The notes under the pieces were generated by a model, which was given only the letters and a program-made list of their open reading frames with translations, was not told where the DNA came from and did not search any database. A DNA stretch of 64,000 nucleotides from Fidelibacterota bacterium (GTDB lineage: Bacteria > Fidelibacterota > UBA8477 > JABMPR01): contig JADHVL010000011.1 of NCBI GenBank assembly GCA_016784025.1, positions 1 through 64,000 of the forward strand, in the 5' to 3' direction. The translations under genes and the position numbers were made by a program. Each line of letters starts with the position of its first letter. The stretch's first letter is position 1. This document shows positions 42,471 to 52,426 of the stretch, one piece after another.

Positions 42471-45179
42471 ATGATTAAACGCGTTTACACATTTGGAGGT
42501 GGAAAAGCCGAAGGAGATGCTTCATACAGAAATCTTCTGGGAGGCAAGGGAGCCAACCTGGCTGAAATGAGTGGCCTGGGCATTCCTGTTCCCGCTGGAT
42601 TCACCATCACCACAGAAGTTTGTACGGAGTACAATCAAGTTGGTCGCGACCAGACTGTTGAAGTTATTAAGACTGAAGTCGAAGCTGCCGTAAAAGAAGT
42701 TGAAGCGGTCATGGGCGCAAAATTTTGTGACGAAGAGAACCCACTACTTCTATCAGTTCGCTCTGGGTCCCGTGTTTCCATGCCTGGAATGATGGATACG
42801 GTTCTGAACCTGGGGCTCAATGACACCGCTGTTGAAGCACTGGCTAAAAAATCAGGCAACGAGCGATTTGCCTGGGATTCTTACCGTCGATTCGTACAGA
42901 TGTATGGTGATGTTGTTCTGGGTATGAAACCTGAATCCAAAGAAGATATCGATCCCTTTGAAGAGATTATGGAAGAGCTGAAAGAGGCCAGGGGATACGA
43001 ACTTGACACAGAATTCAATGTTGAAGATTTAAAAGCATTGGTATCACAGTTCAAAGCTGCCGTTACTAAAAAGACGGGTCATAGTTTCCCTGACAATCCC
43101 TGGGATCAACTTTGGGGCTCAGTTATGGCTGTATTTGATTCATGGGAAACTCCCCGTGCCGTCTACTACCGCATGCTGAACAAAATTCCTGGTGACTGGG
43201 GAACTGCTGTTAATGTCCAGGCCATGGTTTTTGGTAACATGGGTGATAATTCTGGTACTGGTGTCGCCTTCACTCGCGATGCTGGAACAGGTGAAGATAT
43301 GTTCAACGGTGAATACCTCATCAACGCCCAGGGTGAAGATGTGGTGGCTGGTACACGGACTCCACAACAGATCACCAAAATTGGATCTGAACGTTGGGCT
43401 GTTCTGGCAGGCGTCTCTGAAGCAGAGCGTGTCAAAGATTATCCTTCACTTGAAGAGCTCATGCCAGAGATCTATACAGAGCTACATGATATTGAGCAAA
43501 AACTGGAAGACCATTACAAAGATATGCAGGACATTGAGTTTACCATGCAGGACGGTAAATTGTGGATGCTCCAGACCCGTAGTGGAAAAAGAACAGGTTT
43601 TGCCATGGTTCGTATCGCCATGGAACAGCTAGCCGCTGGTGAGATCGATGAGAAAGAAGCTCTCATGCGCGTCGAGCCCAACAAATTGGATGAACTTCTT
43701 CACCCAGTATTTGACAAAGAAGCCATGGCAACTGCACGTGTTCTGACCAAAGGGTTGCCTGCATCACCTGGTGCCGCCACTGGACAGCTCGTCTTTCATG
43801 CCGACGAAGCCAATAAATATGAAAATTCCATTTTGGCTAGGATTGAGACTTCCCCTGAGGATCTAGAGGGTATGAATATTGCCAATGGTATCCTCACTGC
43901 CCGTGGTGGTATGACTTCACACGCTGCAGTTGTTGCCCGCGGAATGGGAAAATGTTGTGTTTCTGGCGCTGGTGCAATAAAAATTGACTATAAAGCGAGA
44001 ATCTTGACCGTAGACGGAAGCGTGTTTAATCAGGGAGATTGGGTCTCTTTGAATGGCTCCACAGGTGAAATATTTGAAGGTAAGATCAAAACTATCGATC
44101 CTGAAGTAAGTGGTGCATTTGGTGAGCTCATGGATCTCACCAATAAGTTTACCAGAATGTATGTTCGTACCAATGCTGATACACCTCGTGAAAGCAAGAT
44201 TGCCAGAGAATTTGGCGCCAAGGGTATCGGTCTCTGTCGTACTGAACACATGTTCTTCGAAGGTGACAAGATTGTTGCCATGCGCGAAATGATTCTTGCT
44301 GAGGACCAGGCCGGTCGCGAAGCTGCTCTGGAAAGACTTCTGCCAATTCAGCAGAAAGATTTTGAAGGTATCTTTGAGGCCATGCAGGATCTCCCTGTGA
44401 CAGTGCGTCTTCTGGATCCACCATTACATGAGTTTGTTCCACATGATGAAAAAGGTCAGCAGGAAATGGCTGATGTCATGGGCGTCGACTTGAAGGTCAT
44501 TTCAGAAAAAGTAGATGATCTTGCAGAGTTTAACCCCATGCTGGGACATAGAGGTTGTCGTCTTGGCAACACCTACCCTGAAATAACTGTGATGCAGACC
44601 AAAGCCATCATGGGCGCAGCACTTGCCCTCAAAGCCAAGGGAATTGTTGCCAAACCAGAGATTATGATTCCCCTGACTGGTACCCTGGCTGAAATGGAAC
44701 TTCAGGAAAAGATCGTTCGTGATACCATCAAGGACCTGTTTGCAGAGGTAGGAGATTCAGTGGATCATCTCGTTGGAACCATGATCGAGATTCCTCGTGC
44801 TGCCTTGATTGCAGACAAAATTGCTACCAGTGCAGAATTCTTCTCATTTGGTACCAATGATCTGACTCAGATGACTTTCGGTTACTCCCGAGATGATGCT
44901 GGTAAATTCTTGCCTGTTTATCTGGAAAAGGGTCTCTTGAAGAATGATCCTTTCGAAGTGCTAGATCAGGAAGGTGTTGGTCAGTTGGTTGAAATGGCCT
45001 GTAGATTGGGAAAAGAGACTCGACCTGATATCAAACTCGGTATCTGTGGAGAACATGGTGGTGAGCCAAGTTCAGTTGAATTTTGCCACAGAGCAGGACT
45101 TGAATATGTGAGTTGTTCACCTTTTCGCGTGCCTATCGCAAGACTGGCTGCAGCACAAGCGGCTGCTCGCGAATTATAG
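42471..45179 (+). CDS. ppdK: Pyruvate, phosphate dikinase
   Basis: 902 aa; interconverts pyruvate, ATP and phosphate with PEP, AMP and pyrophosphate. N-terminal ATP-grasp domain (LLGGKGANLAEMSGLGIPVP followed by SVRSGSRVSMPGMMDTVLNL), the phosphohistidine domain with the catalytic His in GGMTSHAAVVARGMGK, and a C-terminal PEP-binding barrel with GICGEHGGEP and SCSPFRVPIAR. Length is normal. GAAAGGATG is the ribosome binding site. A terminator at 45207 follows. Typical of anaerobic or gluconeogenic central metabolism. Confidence 0.97.
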   Translation: MIKRVYTFGGGKAEGDASYRNLLGGKGANLAEMSGLGIPVPAGFTITTEVCTEYNQVGRDQTVEVIKTEVEAAVKEVEAVMGAKFCDEENPLLLSVRSGSRVSMPGMMDTVLNLGLNDTAVEALAKKSGNERFAWDSYRRFVQMYGDVVLGMKPESKEDIDPFEEIMEELKEARGYELDTEFNVEDLKALVSQFKAAVTKKTGHSFPDNPWDQLWGSVMAVFDSWETPRAVYYRMLNKIPGDWGTAVNVQAMVFGNMGDNSGTGVAFTRDAGTGEDMFNGEYLINAQGEDVVAGTRTPQQITKIGSERWAVLAGVSEAERVKDYPSLEELMPEIYTELHDIEQKLEDHYKDMQDIEFTMQDGKLWMLQTRSGKRTGFAMVRIAMEQLAAGEIDEKEALMRVEPNKLDELLHPVFDKEAMATARVLTKGLPASPGAATGQLVFHADEANKYENSILARIETSPEDLEGMNIANGILTARGGMTSHAAVVARGMGKCCVSGAGAIKIDYKARILTVDGSVFNQGDWVSLNGSTGEIFEGKIKTIDPEVSGAFGELMDLTNKFTRMYVRTNADTPRESKIAREFGAKGIGLCRTEHMFFEGDKIVAMREMILAEDQAGREAALERLLPIQQKDFEGIFEAMQDLPVTVRLLDPPLHEFVPHDEKGQQEMADVMGVDLKVISEKVDDLAEFNPMLGHRGCRLGNTYPEITVMQTKAIMGAALALKAKGIVAKPEIMIPLTGTLAEMELQEKIVRDTIKDLFAEVGDSVDHLVGTMIEIPRAALIADKIATSAEFFSFGTNDLTQMTFGYSRDDAGKFLPVYLEKGLLKNDPFEVLDQEGVGQLVEMACRLGKETRPDIKLGICGEHGGEPSSVEFCHRAGLEYVSCSPFRVPIARLAAAQAAAREL

Positions 45180-45206
45180 GCTACAACAACACTTGATTAA
45201 TAAACT

Positions 45207-45239
45207 GCCCTCTCAGTTTTTCTGAGGGGGCTTTTTTTT
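45207..45239 (+). terminator. Terminator of ppdK
   Basis: GCCCTCTCAG-TTTTT-CTGAGGGGGC with one G-U pair, followed by eight T. Confidence 0.9.
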
Positions 45240-45540
45240 GGGCCAGCAAGTATCCGAACCGTGGAACCAGGATATTAGATTCGCTCAAGACACTATGTAT
45301 CAAGGGATTTAGCCTGATTCATAGTTTGATATATGGCAATCGGGATTACTTTAGAAGATTGAGTAAATATTAGCTGTACATTTCCTTGGAGTGGACTTAA
45401 AATAATTGCTGATCGAGTTTCATCATAATTGAACACATGATTGAAGCTTAAAATAGTTTTAGAAGATCGATGCTTTTGTTGCTGACAATTAGGTAAATAA
45501 AGTAGACTATGAATGACTTCTCAAGAGTGCTGGTAGCAAT
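45240..45540. other. Intergenic gap without recognised gene
   Basis: About 300 bp between the ppdK terminator and the first CNBD kinase. The sequence is AT-rich with no ORF, tRNA or riboswitch that I can support. A promoter-like CTGACA with a TAGACT downstream occurs close to 45480-45515, but spacing is 15 bp and is not convincing. Confidence 0.5.
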
Positions 45541-46779
45541 ATGAAACAGATTAAAAAGCCCAGCCTGAACTCGCTGAAAAAATGGAAAATATTTGAGCAC
45601 ATTCCAGATAATGAGCTCAAACAAATTCACTCGAAGATTGAGTTTTGTCATTACGACCATGAAGAATCCATTATTCATGAAAATTCTATCGGTGATCATA
45701 TTTTTATTTTGGCCTCTGGTAAGGTGAGAATTGAGAAGCAAGTCGGGGAAAATCAATCTGAAGTCCTGGGGTTCTACGATGAAGTTGGGGGTCTTTTTGG
45801 GGAAATGGCCCTCCTGGAGGACAAGCCACGCAGCGCTGGCATGATTGCAGATAGCGATTGTGAAGTCTTGGCCGTCTCAAAGGAAGATTTCCTTGAACTG
45901 GTGCATTCTGTACCTCTTTTTACTCTCTCTGTCGCCAAAAATATTTCTCAGTTCCTGAGAGAAACAGATGAACGGCTCATCAATAAATTAAGAAAAGAAA
46001 ATGATGAGCTCCGTCATATGAATTACCGTCTCCAGGAAACACAGGAAGAGCTCATCGGCAAAGAGCGACTATCACTGATTGGACGCATGGCCTCAACCAT
46101 TTTACATGACATGAAAAATCCCATGTCCACCATTGGTGGCTACGCCCAGTTGATTAAGATGAAAAAGCATAGCGGTGAGCAACTGGCGAAGTACGCCGAT
46201 ATCATTGCCAAGCAGGTCATTCAATTCACAACAATGACCCAGGATCTCTTATCCTTTGCCCAGGGTGGCGAGCAGATGCGCCTGAGGTCAGTTCAAATGG
46301 CTGGCTATCTCCAGGAATGTTGCGACTCTCTCATCTTAAAATTTGAAGAACGCGGCATTTCCTTTATCAGAGATCTGCAATTTGATGGAGAAGTCCGAAT
46401 AGACAATGGACGCTTTTTTCGGGTCATGGAGAACATCGCCAACAACGCCCTTGATGTATTAGATGAAGAGGGAACCTTTACGGTACACAGCATGGAAGTA
46501 GAAACAGGTATTCGCATCGTGCTGGAAGATGATGGTTTTGGGATGTCTGATGAAGTCAAGGAAAACGCCTTTAAAGAATTCTATACCCATGGAAAACGTA
46601 AGGGGACAGGACTGGGATTAGCCATTGTTAAACGCATTATTGATGAACATGATGGACTAATTAATATTGAAACTGAAGACGGTGTCGGCACCAAATTTAT
46701 TATTGATCTTCCTGCTATAGGATACAATCTCCTACCAAAAACTAAACATCAGATTCCCATACCATTTGAGGGTAACTAA
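45541..46779 (+). CDS. CNBD-histidine kinase 1 (soluble)
   Basis: 412 aa. CNBD at about residues 10-140 with the phosphate cassette GLFGEMALLEDKPRSAGMI, a coiled linker, and a HisKA domain with H-box ASTILHDMKNPMSTIGGYAQ (His). The HATPase domain has NNALDVLDEEG (N-box), LEDDGFGMSD and GTGLGLAIVKRI. No membrane helix. No receiver-domain gene is adjacent, so the partner is unknown. Followed after 16 bp by a paralogue with the same architecture, probably cotranscribed. Confidence 0.85.
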   Translation: MKQIKKPSLNSLKKWKIFEHIPDNELKQIHSKIEFCHYDHEESIIHENSIGDHIFILASGKVRIEKQVGENQSEVLGFYDEVGGLFGEMALLEDKPRSAGMIADSDCEVLAVSKEDFLELVHSVPLFTLSVAKNISQFLRETDERLINKLRKENDELRHMNYRLQETQEELIGKERLSLIGRMASTILHDMKNPMSTIGGYAQLIKMKKHSGEQLAKYADIIAKQVIQFTTMTQDLLSFAQGGEQMRLRSVQMAGYLQECCDSLILKFEERGISFIRDLQFDGEVRIDNGRFFRVMENIANNALDVLDEEGTFTVHSMEVETGIRIVLEDDGFGMSDEVKENAFKEFYTHGKRKGTGLGLAIVKRIIDEHDGLINIETEDGVGTKFIIDLPAIGYNLLPKTKHQIPIPFEGN

Positions 46780-46795
46780 ATAAAAAGTTTTGCCT

Positions 46796-47983
46796 ATGCG
46801 CATTCTTGAACCACCTCCCATACCGCTTTTACAAGGATTAGAACCCTTCTCAGGAATCACCCCAGAAGAACTGGAGAAAATCAGCAGCCTTATGCAGCGG
46901 CAACTGTTTGCTCCCGGGGAAGTACTCATTGAGGAAGGTGCAGTTGCCACCAAGTTCTTTGTCATGATTGAAGGGAAGCTGGAAGTGGTCAAATCCATTG
47001 AAGGTGATGACAATGAAGTGCTAAATGTCATCGATAAATCTGGTGAACTCTTTGGTGAAATGGCTTTGGTGGAAGACAAAGTCCGTAGTGCAGGTATTAT
47101 AGCCAGGGACGAGAGTGAAGTCCTTGTGGTTCAGAAAGAAGGTTTTCTGGAACTGGTCAATCACTTCCCACAATTCACCCTTGAAGTTGCCAGGAGTATC
47201 TCTCATTATCTGCGCAAAACTGATTCAACACTCATTGGCACCCTTGAGGTAAAAAATCGTGAACTCAATAGCATCATTGAAGAACTCAATACCACCAGGG
47301 AAGCCCTCGTGGAGAATGAGCGCCTCTCCATTGTCGGAAGGATGGCATCAACGATTTTGCATGATCTGAAAAACCCAATGACTACCATCGCCGGGTTTGC
47401 TCAGCTTATTGGTTTAAAAGAAATGGCTCACGAGGATGTGGTTAAATATACCAAGATTATTGCACAGCAAGTCAATCAGTTCAACACACTTGCTCAGGAG
47501 CTGTTGGCATTTGCGAATGGAAGTTCAACACTCCAGTTGCAGGAAATGAAATTTCCTGTCTGCATCGAAGATTCACTGACAAGTCTTCACCACAATTTGG
47601 TACAGCAGAGTATGAATCTTGAGACCGATTTCCAGGGTGAAGCACTGATTCAGATTGATCCCAGTCGTTTCTATCGAGTTTACGAAAATCTAGCCAACAA
47701 TGCCATAGAAGCCATGAGTGCTGGTGGAACTCTCACCATAACCAGCAAGGTCAGTGATGATCATCTTATTATGACCATTTCTGATACCGGTCATGGGATG
47801 GAAGCAGAGGTGCTATCCAAAGTGTTTGATGAATTCTTCACCCACAAAAAACACGGGGGTACAGGATTAGGTCTGGCCATTGTGAAGAGTATCATCACGG
47901 ATCACAATGGTGAAATATCGGTGGAAAGCGTCCTGGATCAGGGCACAACCTTCACCATCACACTGCCAATATTAAAACCCTGA
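46796..47983 (+). CDS. CNBD-histidine kinase 2 (soluble, paralogue)
   Basis: 395 aa from ATG 46796 (TTG 46790 in frame). Same layout as the upstream gene: CNBD with GELFGEMALVEDKVRSAGII, helical linker, H-box ASTILHDLKNPMTTIAGFAQ, N-box NNAIEAMSAGG, ISDTGHGME and GTGLGLAIVKSI. The two H-boxes differ at few positions, so this is a tandem duplication. Both keep the catalytic His and the cassette Arg and should be active. Confidence 0.85.
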   Translation: MRILEPPPIPLLQGLEPFSGITPEELEKISSLMQRQLFAPGEVLIEEGAVATKFFVMIEGKLEVVKSIEGDDNEVLNVIDKSGELFGEMALVEDKVRSAGIIARDESEVLVVQKEGFLELVNHFPQFTLEVARSISHYLRKTDSTLIGTLEVKNRELNSIIEELNTTREALVENERLSIVGRMASTILHDLKNPMTTIAGFAQLIGLKEMAHEDVVKYTKIIAQQVNQFNTLAQELLAFANGSSTLQLQEMKFPVCIEDSLTSLHHNLVQQSMNLETDFQGEALIQIDPSRFYRVYENLANNAIEAMSAGGTLTITSKVSDDHLIMTISDTGHGMEAEVLSKVFDEFFTHKKHGGTGLGLAIVKSIITDHNGEISVESVLDQGTTFTITLPILKP

Positions 47984-47991
47984 TTTAGCCT

Positions 47992-48768
47992 TTAATCGGG
48001 ACGGGGTCGGGTGAATACCCAGTTTGAATCCCCCGAATCATTTCTGGAAAACTGATACTCAGATAAATTGAATGCTTTGAGCTGCTCAGGTTCATTCAGA
48101 TTGTTCTGAATGACATAGTCTGCCATCATGCCTCTAGCCCACTTGGCAAAAATAGCTATGACCTTCGCCTTACCTTTTTCAACTTCCTTAAATTCAATAT
48201 TGAAGACAGGTGCCTTGATAGCCTTAAAATCCACAACCCGGGCATATTCTTTAGACGCCAGGTTTACAATTGCGGGGGAGGTGTCTGTTTTTAACTCATT
48301 GTTTAATGCTCGGGTGATTCTTTTATCCCAAAACTGATACAAATTATCCCCACGCTTCGTTTTTAAAGGTGTTTTCATCTCCAAACGATAGGCTTGAATT
48401 AAATCGAGTGGACGTAAATAACCATAGAGTCCTGATAGAATCCTCAAATGATTCTGGGCAAAATGAAGCTTCTCAGAATCATAGGTGTTCATGCGCATGT
48501 GTCGATACACATCGCCAGTAAAGGCGAAGAGTGCCTGCTTGGCATTTTCCAGACTAAAGGGCGGTTTGAATTCTTTATACCTGGGGATATTGAGATCAGC
48601 GAGACCCTCGCTGATGGACATGAGTTCCATAAGCTCAGGTTTTTTTATGCGCCTTAACTGTGTAATGAGCTGTTTGCTCTGATTTAACAAATCTGGAGTT
48701 GAAAATAGTTCAGTAGGGGCGGGCTCGCTAAAATTGACACTTTTAGCAGGTGAAATGAGAGTAATCAT
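47992..48768 (-). CDS. yaaA: Peroxide stress protein YaaA (DUF328)
   Basis: 258 aa. Signature MITLISPAKSVNFSEPAPTE, FTGDVYRHMRM, ILSGLYGYLRPLDLIQAYRL, and VNLASKEYARVVDFK match the YaaA family. In E. coli YaaA lowers free iron under peroxide stress. Normal length. Convergent with the kinases with a 9-bp gap. It shares the oxidative-defence theme with the rubrerythrin operon, but is not linked to it. Confidence 0.93.
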   Translation of the reverse strand: MITLISPAKSVNFSEPAPTELFSTPDLLNQSKQLITQLRRIKKPELMELMSISEGLADLNIPRYKEFKPPFSLENAKQALFAFTGDVYRHMRMNTYDSEKLHFAQNHLRILSGLYGYLRPLDLIQAYRLEMKTPLKTKRGDNLYQFWDKRITRALNNELKTDTSPAIVNLASKEYARVVDFKAIKAPVFNIEFKEVEKGKAKVIAIFAKWARGMMADYVIQNNLNEPEQLKAFNLSEYQFSRNDSGDSNWVFTRPRPD

Positions 48769-48807
48769 GTTTTTTCCAGTTTATTAAATGTATTTGATAT
48801 GGATGGT

Positions 48808-49443
48808 CTATTGTTCACAAAAATGCTGGACTTGCTCAACAGCAGCCGGTGCTGTGGGTGCATATCCATCTGCACCGATACTCTGTGAGAACTCACGACT
48901 TACTGGAGCACCACCAATGAGAATTTTTGTATCATTCAGGTCTGGATGATTTCTGAAGGCTTGTACGACTTCCTGCATATTGTTCATGGTCGATGACAAT
49001 AGTGCTGAAAGACAGACAATGGCTGCCTGATGTTGCAGACATTCATCGATGAAGCGTTGAGCTGGTACATTCACACCTAGGTCTATAACTTCATATCCGG
49101 CACCAATGAGCATGATTCTGACAAGGTTTTTGCCAATATCATGCATGTCACCTTTCACAGTGCCAATAATCACAGTTTGTCGTTTGCGGGCTTCAGAATT
49201 TCCTGCCAGATGAGGTTTCAGGATATCGATGGCAGTCTGCATGGCCTGGGCTGACATGAGCACCTGGGGTAAAAACATTTCATTGTGTTTAAAACGCTCA
49301 CCCACAATGGCCATTCCAGGGAGCAGTTGCTCATCTAGAATCATTTGACTGTTGACCCCTTCACTGAGCAATTGGTTTACATCAGCAGAAATTGAGGCCA
49401 CATTTCCCATAATAATGGCTTGTTGAATGGAATCAGAAGACAT
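48808..49443 (-). CDS. Corrinoid-binding methyltransferase protein
   Basis: 211 aa, the B12-binding subunit of a corrinoid methyltransferase system. N-terminal methionine synthase cap-like helices (residues 1-85), then the corrinoid site: MHDIGKNLV after KGD supplies the D-x-H-x-x-G motif with the cobalt ligand His, then VPAQRFI and LLSSTMNNMQEV, then GGAPVSREF. It starts directly after the stop of the URO-D gene, with 0 bp spacing, so one transcript is expected. Which methyl donor is used is unknown. Confidence 0.9.
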   Translation of the reverse strand: MSSDSIQQAIIMGNVASISADVNQLLSEGVNSQMILDEQLLPGMAIVGERFKHNEMFLPQVLMSAQAMQTAIDILKPHLAGNSEARKRQTVIIGTVKGDMHDIGKNLVRIMLIGAGYEVIDLGVNVPAQRFIDECLQHQAAIVCLSALLSSTMNNMQEVVQAFRNHPDLNDTKILIGGAPVSREFSQSIGADGYAPTAPAAVEQVQHFCEQ

Positions 49444-50499
49444 TTACTTCAACTCCTTATGGGCGACAGCATACATCGCCTTCAAGTTCTCAGGTTGACA
49501 GTATGAGGCCACCACATTGCTGGTACCCAAAATAAACCCGCCCCCACTTCTTGCATCATGGATCAGGTTTCGTGTCGTATTTTTGACTTCGTCCACGTTG
49601 CCGTTGGCCAGCAAATCTACATCTATGTTACCCATAAATGCCAGATCTCGACCATATTCACCCTTAAGTGTAGGGATATCCATATTAGCATTGGGATCAC
49701 AGGATTGTAAAACATCAATACCGCAATCTATGAGATCTGGAATAACATGCTTCAAATCCCCATCAGAATGAAAAAAAACAGGCAGTCCTTGTCTCTTTAT
49801 TTCAGCCACCATGTTTTTCAGAATGGGGAAATAGTCACTCCTTAAATAGTCTGGATCAACAAAAGTACCTGTGTTGAAAGCCAGATCATCGGCTATAAGT
49901 ATGGCATCGGCACCTGCTTCTGCACTCATCAATGCCAGCGTTAAATTTGTTTCAATAAGTTTCTCATAATACTGTTTCATGATATGGCGAGCTTGAATTG
50001 TCCACATCATAAAGCGCTCAAAACCCAGCAGTTCATAACCCAGGTCAAAACCTGCATTCAAAGTGGCCAGCACAAAAAAATCTGTTGTGTTTTTCCACCT
50101 GTTTACCAGGGAGGAGTCAAAATCCCTTACATCTGGGGGTCTCCATGACTCAAGCTCTTCTGGGCTATGAGCAATAGGCTCCACAAGTTGAACCGTAGCA
50201 TCAGGGGGCTGAGTGTGTGTAGCTCCCCAATAGTCTCTAAATGTTTCAGTGCCCCAATCTTCATGAATTCCCACCATCTCTACCGGGGGTCCAGTGACGC
50301 GGGCACCTACAATATCAGCCCCCAGGATTTCACGTATTCTTTGATGATTCAAAAAACTCGCATCTGGTCCCAGATCATATTTATCCCCCAAAACCGCTTG
50401 AATTATGACATCCGTGTACCCACCTCCAATTTCACCAATGGGAACCCTTGACGTCTCAATCCTTTTTAACGCAGATAAAACTCTTTCTCTTCCTGTCAT
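49444..50499 (-). CDS. Uroporphyrinogen decarboxylase-like (MtaA/CmuA-type) methyltransferase
   Basis: 351 aa TIM-barrel of the URO-D superfamily, which includes corrinoid methyltransferases. Seen: RVPIGEIGGGYTDVI, ADAILIADDLAFNTGTFV, LPVFFHSDGDLKHVIPDLIDCGI, and GGFILGTSNVVAS, near the C-terminus. The H-x-D in FFHSDGD is part of the active-site region. Adjacent to the corrinoid protein it is very likely the methyltransferase partner rather than a haem enzyme. No reactivator (RACE protein) is in the window. Confidence 0.82.
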   Translation of the reverse strand: MTGRERVLSALKRIETSRVPIGEIGGGYTDVIIQAVLGDKYDLGPDASFLNHQRIREILGADIVGARVTGPPVEMVGIHEDWGTETFRDYWGATHTQPPDATVQLVEPIAHSPEELESWRPPDVRDFDSSLVNRWKNTTDFFVLATLNAGFDLGYELLGFERFMMWTIQARHIMKQYYEKLIETNLTLALMSAEAGADAILIADDLAFNTGTFVDPDYLRSDYFPILKNMVAEIKRQGLPVFFHSDGDLKHVIPDLIDCGIDVLQSCDPNANMDIPTLKGEYGRDLAFMGNIDVDLLANGNVDEVKNTTRNLIHDARSGGGFILGTSNVVASYCQPENLKAMYAVAHKELK

Positions 50500-50757
50500 G
50501 GGAGCAAGCTAATTAAAAAGAATTAGTGGGGATAGTAGATAGTTAACAATAGAATAACCGAGTAGAACACCCATGGGAATATTCAATTTTCCAGATGTTG
50601 TGCATCCCCAGAACCAGGAATTAAAACTTTATGTGCCCTGCTTCGATTTAAATGATAGATTTCAATATTGAGCTGATTCGGTGAGCCAAATTTAAAATTA
50701 TATGAAACCTTTCATTTCATCCGGCATAAAAAGCTTTATCAAATAAATGGAGACCAC
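50500..50757. other. Divergent spacer before htrA
   Basis: Between the URO-D and htrA genes. Low GC; no ORF, tRNA or clear terminator. Promoters for both genes are expected here but none meets a standard I would report. Confidence 0.4.
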
Positions 50758-52191
50758 ATGAAAAAACATATGCTACTATTTACACCATTAATCTTTATTG
50801 CTCTGTCGCTCCCAGCAGATTTGAATGGATCGGATATCGGCGTGGCAAAAGCCTTAAGTAACGCCTTCGCAGATATTGCTGAAGAAGTCTCTCCTTCGGT
50901 TGTGACCATCACCAGTGAGCATATTTATACACATCCCGCCATGGGTCAGTACAAAGGGTTCCAGGAGATGTTTCCCAAACAACTCTGGCCCTTTTTACCT
51001 GATGGTGACCGTGAAATGAAAAGTACATCCCTGGGCTCGGGAATAATCATTAGCAAGGATGGCTACATTCTTACCAATAATCATGTCGTTGAAAAAGGTG
51101 AAAACATTAAAGTCCAAATCTCGGACAATAAGGAATATGATGCAGAAATAATCGGAGCAGACCCTAAAACTGATGTTGCCCTGATTAAAGTTGATGCAAA
51201 AAACCTAAGACCCATAAAAATGGGAGACTCAGACAAAATCAGAGTCGGCGAATGGGTCCTGGCTGTGGGAAGTCCCTTTTCCGGGAGTTTATCGCAGACG
51301 GTTACCCAGGGCATAGTCAGCGCTATAGGTCGTTCCTCTGTAGGGCTCAACGACTATGAGAATTTTATTCAAACTGATGCTGCCATCAATCCTGGAAATT
51401 CTGGAGGAGCCCTGGTGAACCTGGATGGTGAGCTGGTTGGTATGAATTCAGCCATTGCTTCAAGGAGTGGTGGAAATCAGGGAATCGGTTTCGCAATTCC
51501 CATCAATCTTGTGAATCGAATTGTGGAAGATCTACAAGCCAATGGACGAGTGACTCGAGCCTGGTTGGGAGTTTATGTTCAACCTGTGAGTGCCGCCATG
51601 GCCAAAACGCTGGGTATGGATATTGCCAAGGGAGCCCTGGTACAACAGGTTGTAGATGGAAGTCCTGCAGATGACGCAAACCTGAAGCAGCTTGATGTAA
51701 TCATTGAATTTGATGGTCATGAGGTGGAAAATTCTCGCAAATTGCCCATTCTGGTATCCACTCAACGACCCAATGAAAAGAAGAAGCTAAAAGTTTTAAG
51801 GGAGGGTAAAATAAAGACCATTACCGTCAAATTGGGTGAATTGCCAGACGAGGTCACAGCAGCCGGACCTCCTGAAATGGAAAAATCTGATATTGGTCTC
51901 ACCGTGGAAACATCAACTCCTGAGCGCTTACGATTTTACAACTTAGCGCCAGGTAGTGAAGGAGTGCTGGTTACTTCAGTCAATAGAGATAGTGAGGCTT
52001 TTGAGAAAAATATTCGCACGGGTTATCTCATCCAAAAGATGGGTCCCAATGTGAAAAATTTATCAAAAGTCACTACTTCTGGTGCCTTTGAGAAAAATCT
52101 GCAAGCCTACAAACCTGATGACACAATATTACTGTTGGTAAGACGAGACAACTCCAACACCTTTTTTGTCGCACTAACCATCCCTGATTAA
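50758..52191 (+). CDS. Periplasmic serine protease Do/DegP (HtrA)
   Basis: 477 aa with signal peptide (residues 1-25). Chymotrypsin-type protease domain with His in TNNHVV, Asp in KTDVALIKV and Ser in NPGNSGGAL, then two PDZ domains (about 260-350 and 385-470; the first has GALVQQVVDGSPADDANL). It is the general envelope quality-control protease; GGAGACC ribosome binding site. A hairpin at 52245 follows. Confidence 0.93.
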   Translation: MKKHMLLFTPLIFIALSLPADLNGSDIGVAKALSNAFADIAEEVSPSVVTITSEHIYTHPAMGQYKGFQEMFPKQLWPFLPDGDREMKSTSLGSGIIISKDGYILTNNHVVEKGENIKVQISDNKEYDAEIIGADPKTDVALIKVDAKNLRPIKMGDSDKIRVGEWVLAVGSPFSGSLSQTVTQGIVSAIGRSSVGLNDYENFIQTDAAINPGNSGGALVNLDGELVGMNSAIASRSGGNQGIGFAIPINLVNRIVEDLQANGRVTRAWLGVYVQPVSAAMAKTLGMDIAKGALVQQVVDGSPADDANLKQLDVIIEFDGHEVENSRKLPILVSTQRPNEKKKLKVLREGKIKTITVKLGELPDEVTAAGPPEMEKSDIGLTVETSTPERLRFYNLAPGSEGVLVTSVNRDSEAFEKNIRTGYLIQKMGPNVKNLSKVTTSGAFEKNLQAYKPDDTILLLVRRDNSNTFFVALTIPD

Positions 52192-52244
52192 AAAGGATAC
52201 GCAGGTAGCTATTTCAAGAGTTAGAAAATTTCCTCCACACCCCC

Positions 52245-52280
52245 GTGACCCCAGATACATCTATTGTTTTCTGGGGTCAC
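52245..52280. repeat. Hairpin after htrA (11-bp stem)
   Basis: GTGACCCCAGA and TCTGGGGTCAC are perfect complements with a 14-nt T-rich loop. No T-run follows, so it is not a standard terminator, although it is well placed after htrA. It might instead be part of the ileS leader. The open frame that crosses it has no ribosome binding site. Confidence 0.6.
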
Positions 52281-52426
52281 TCATGTATCCGACAATTCAC
52301 CTGCTATCTTGAATTCCCATCCAATTTCAACAAAAAAAATAGACAGAAAGTAGTTCACAGAAATATGGGGATAACATTGACTTGGCGAAAATGCGGCGAT
52401 TATATTGCGCGGCTAAAAAAGGACTA

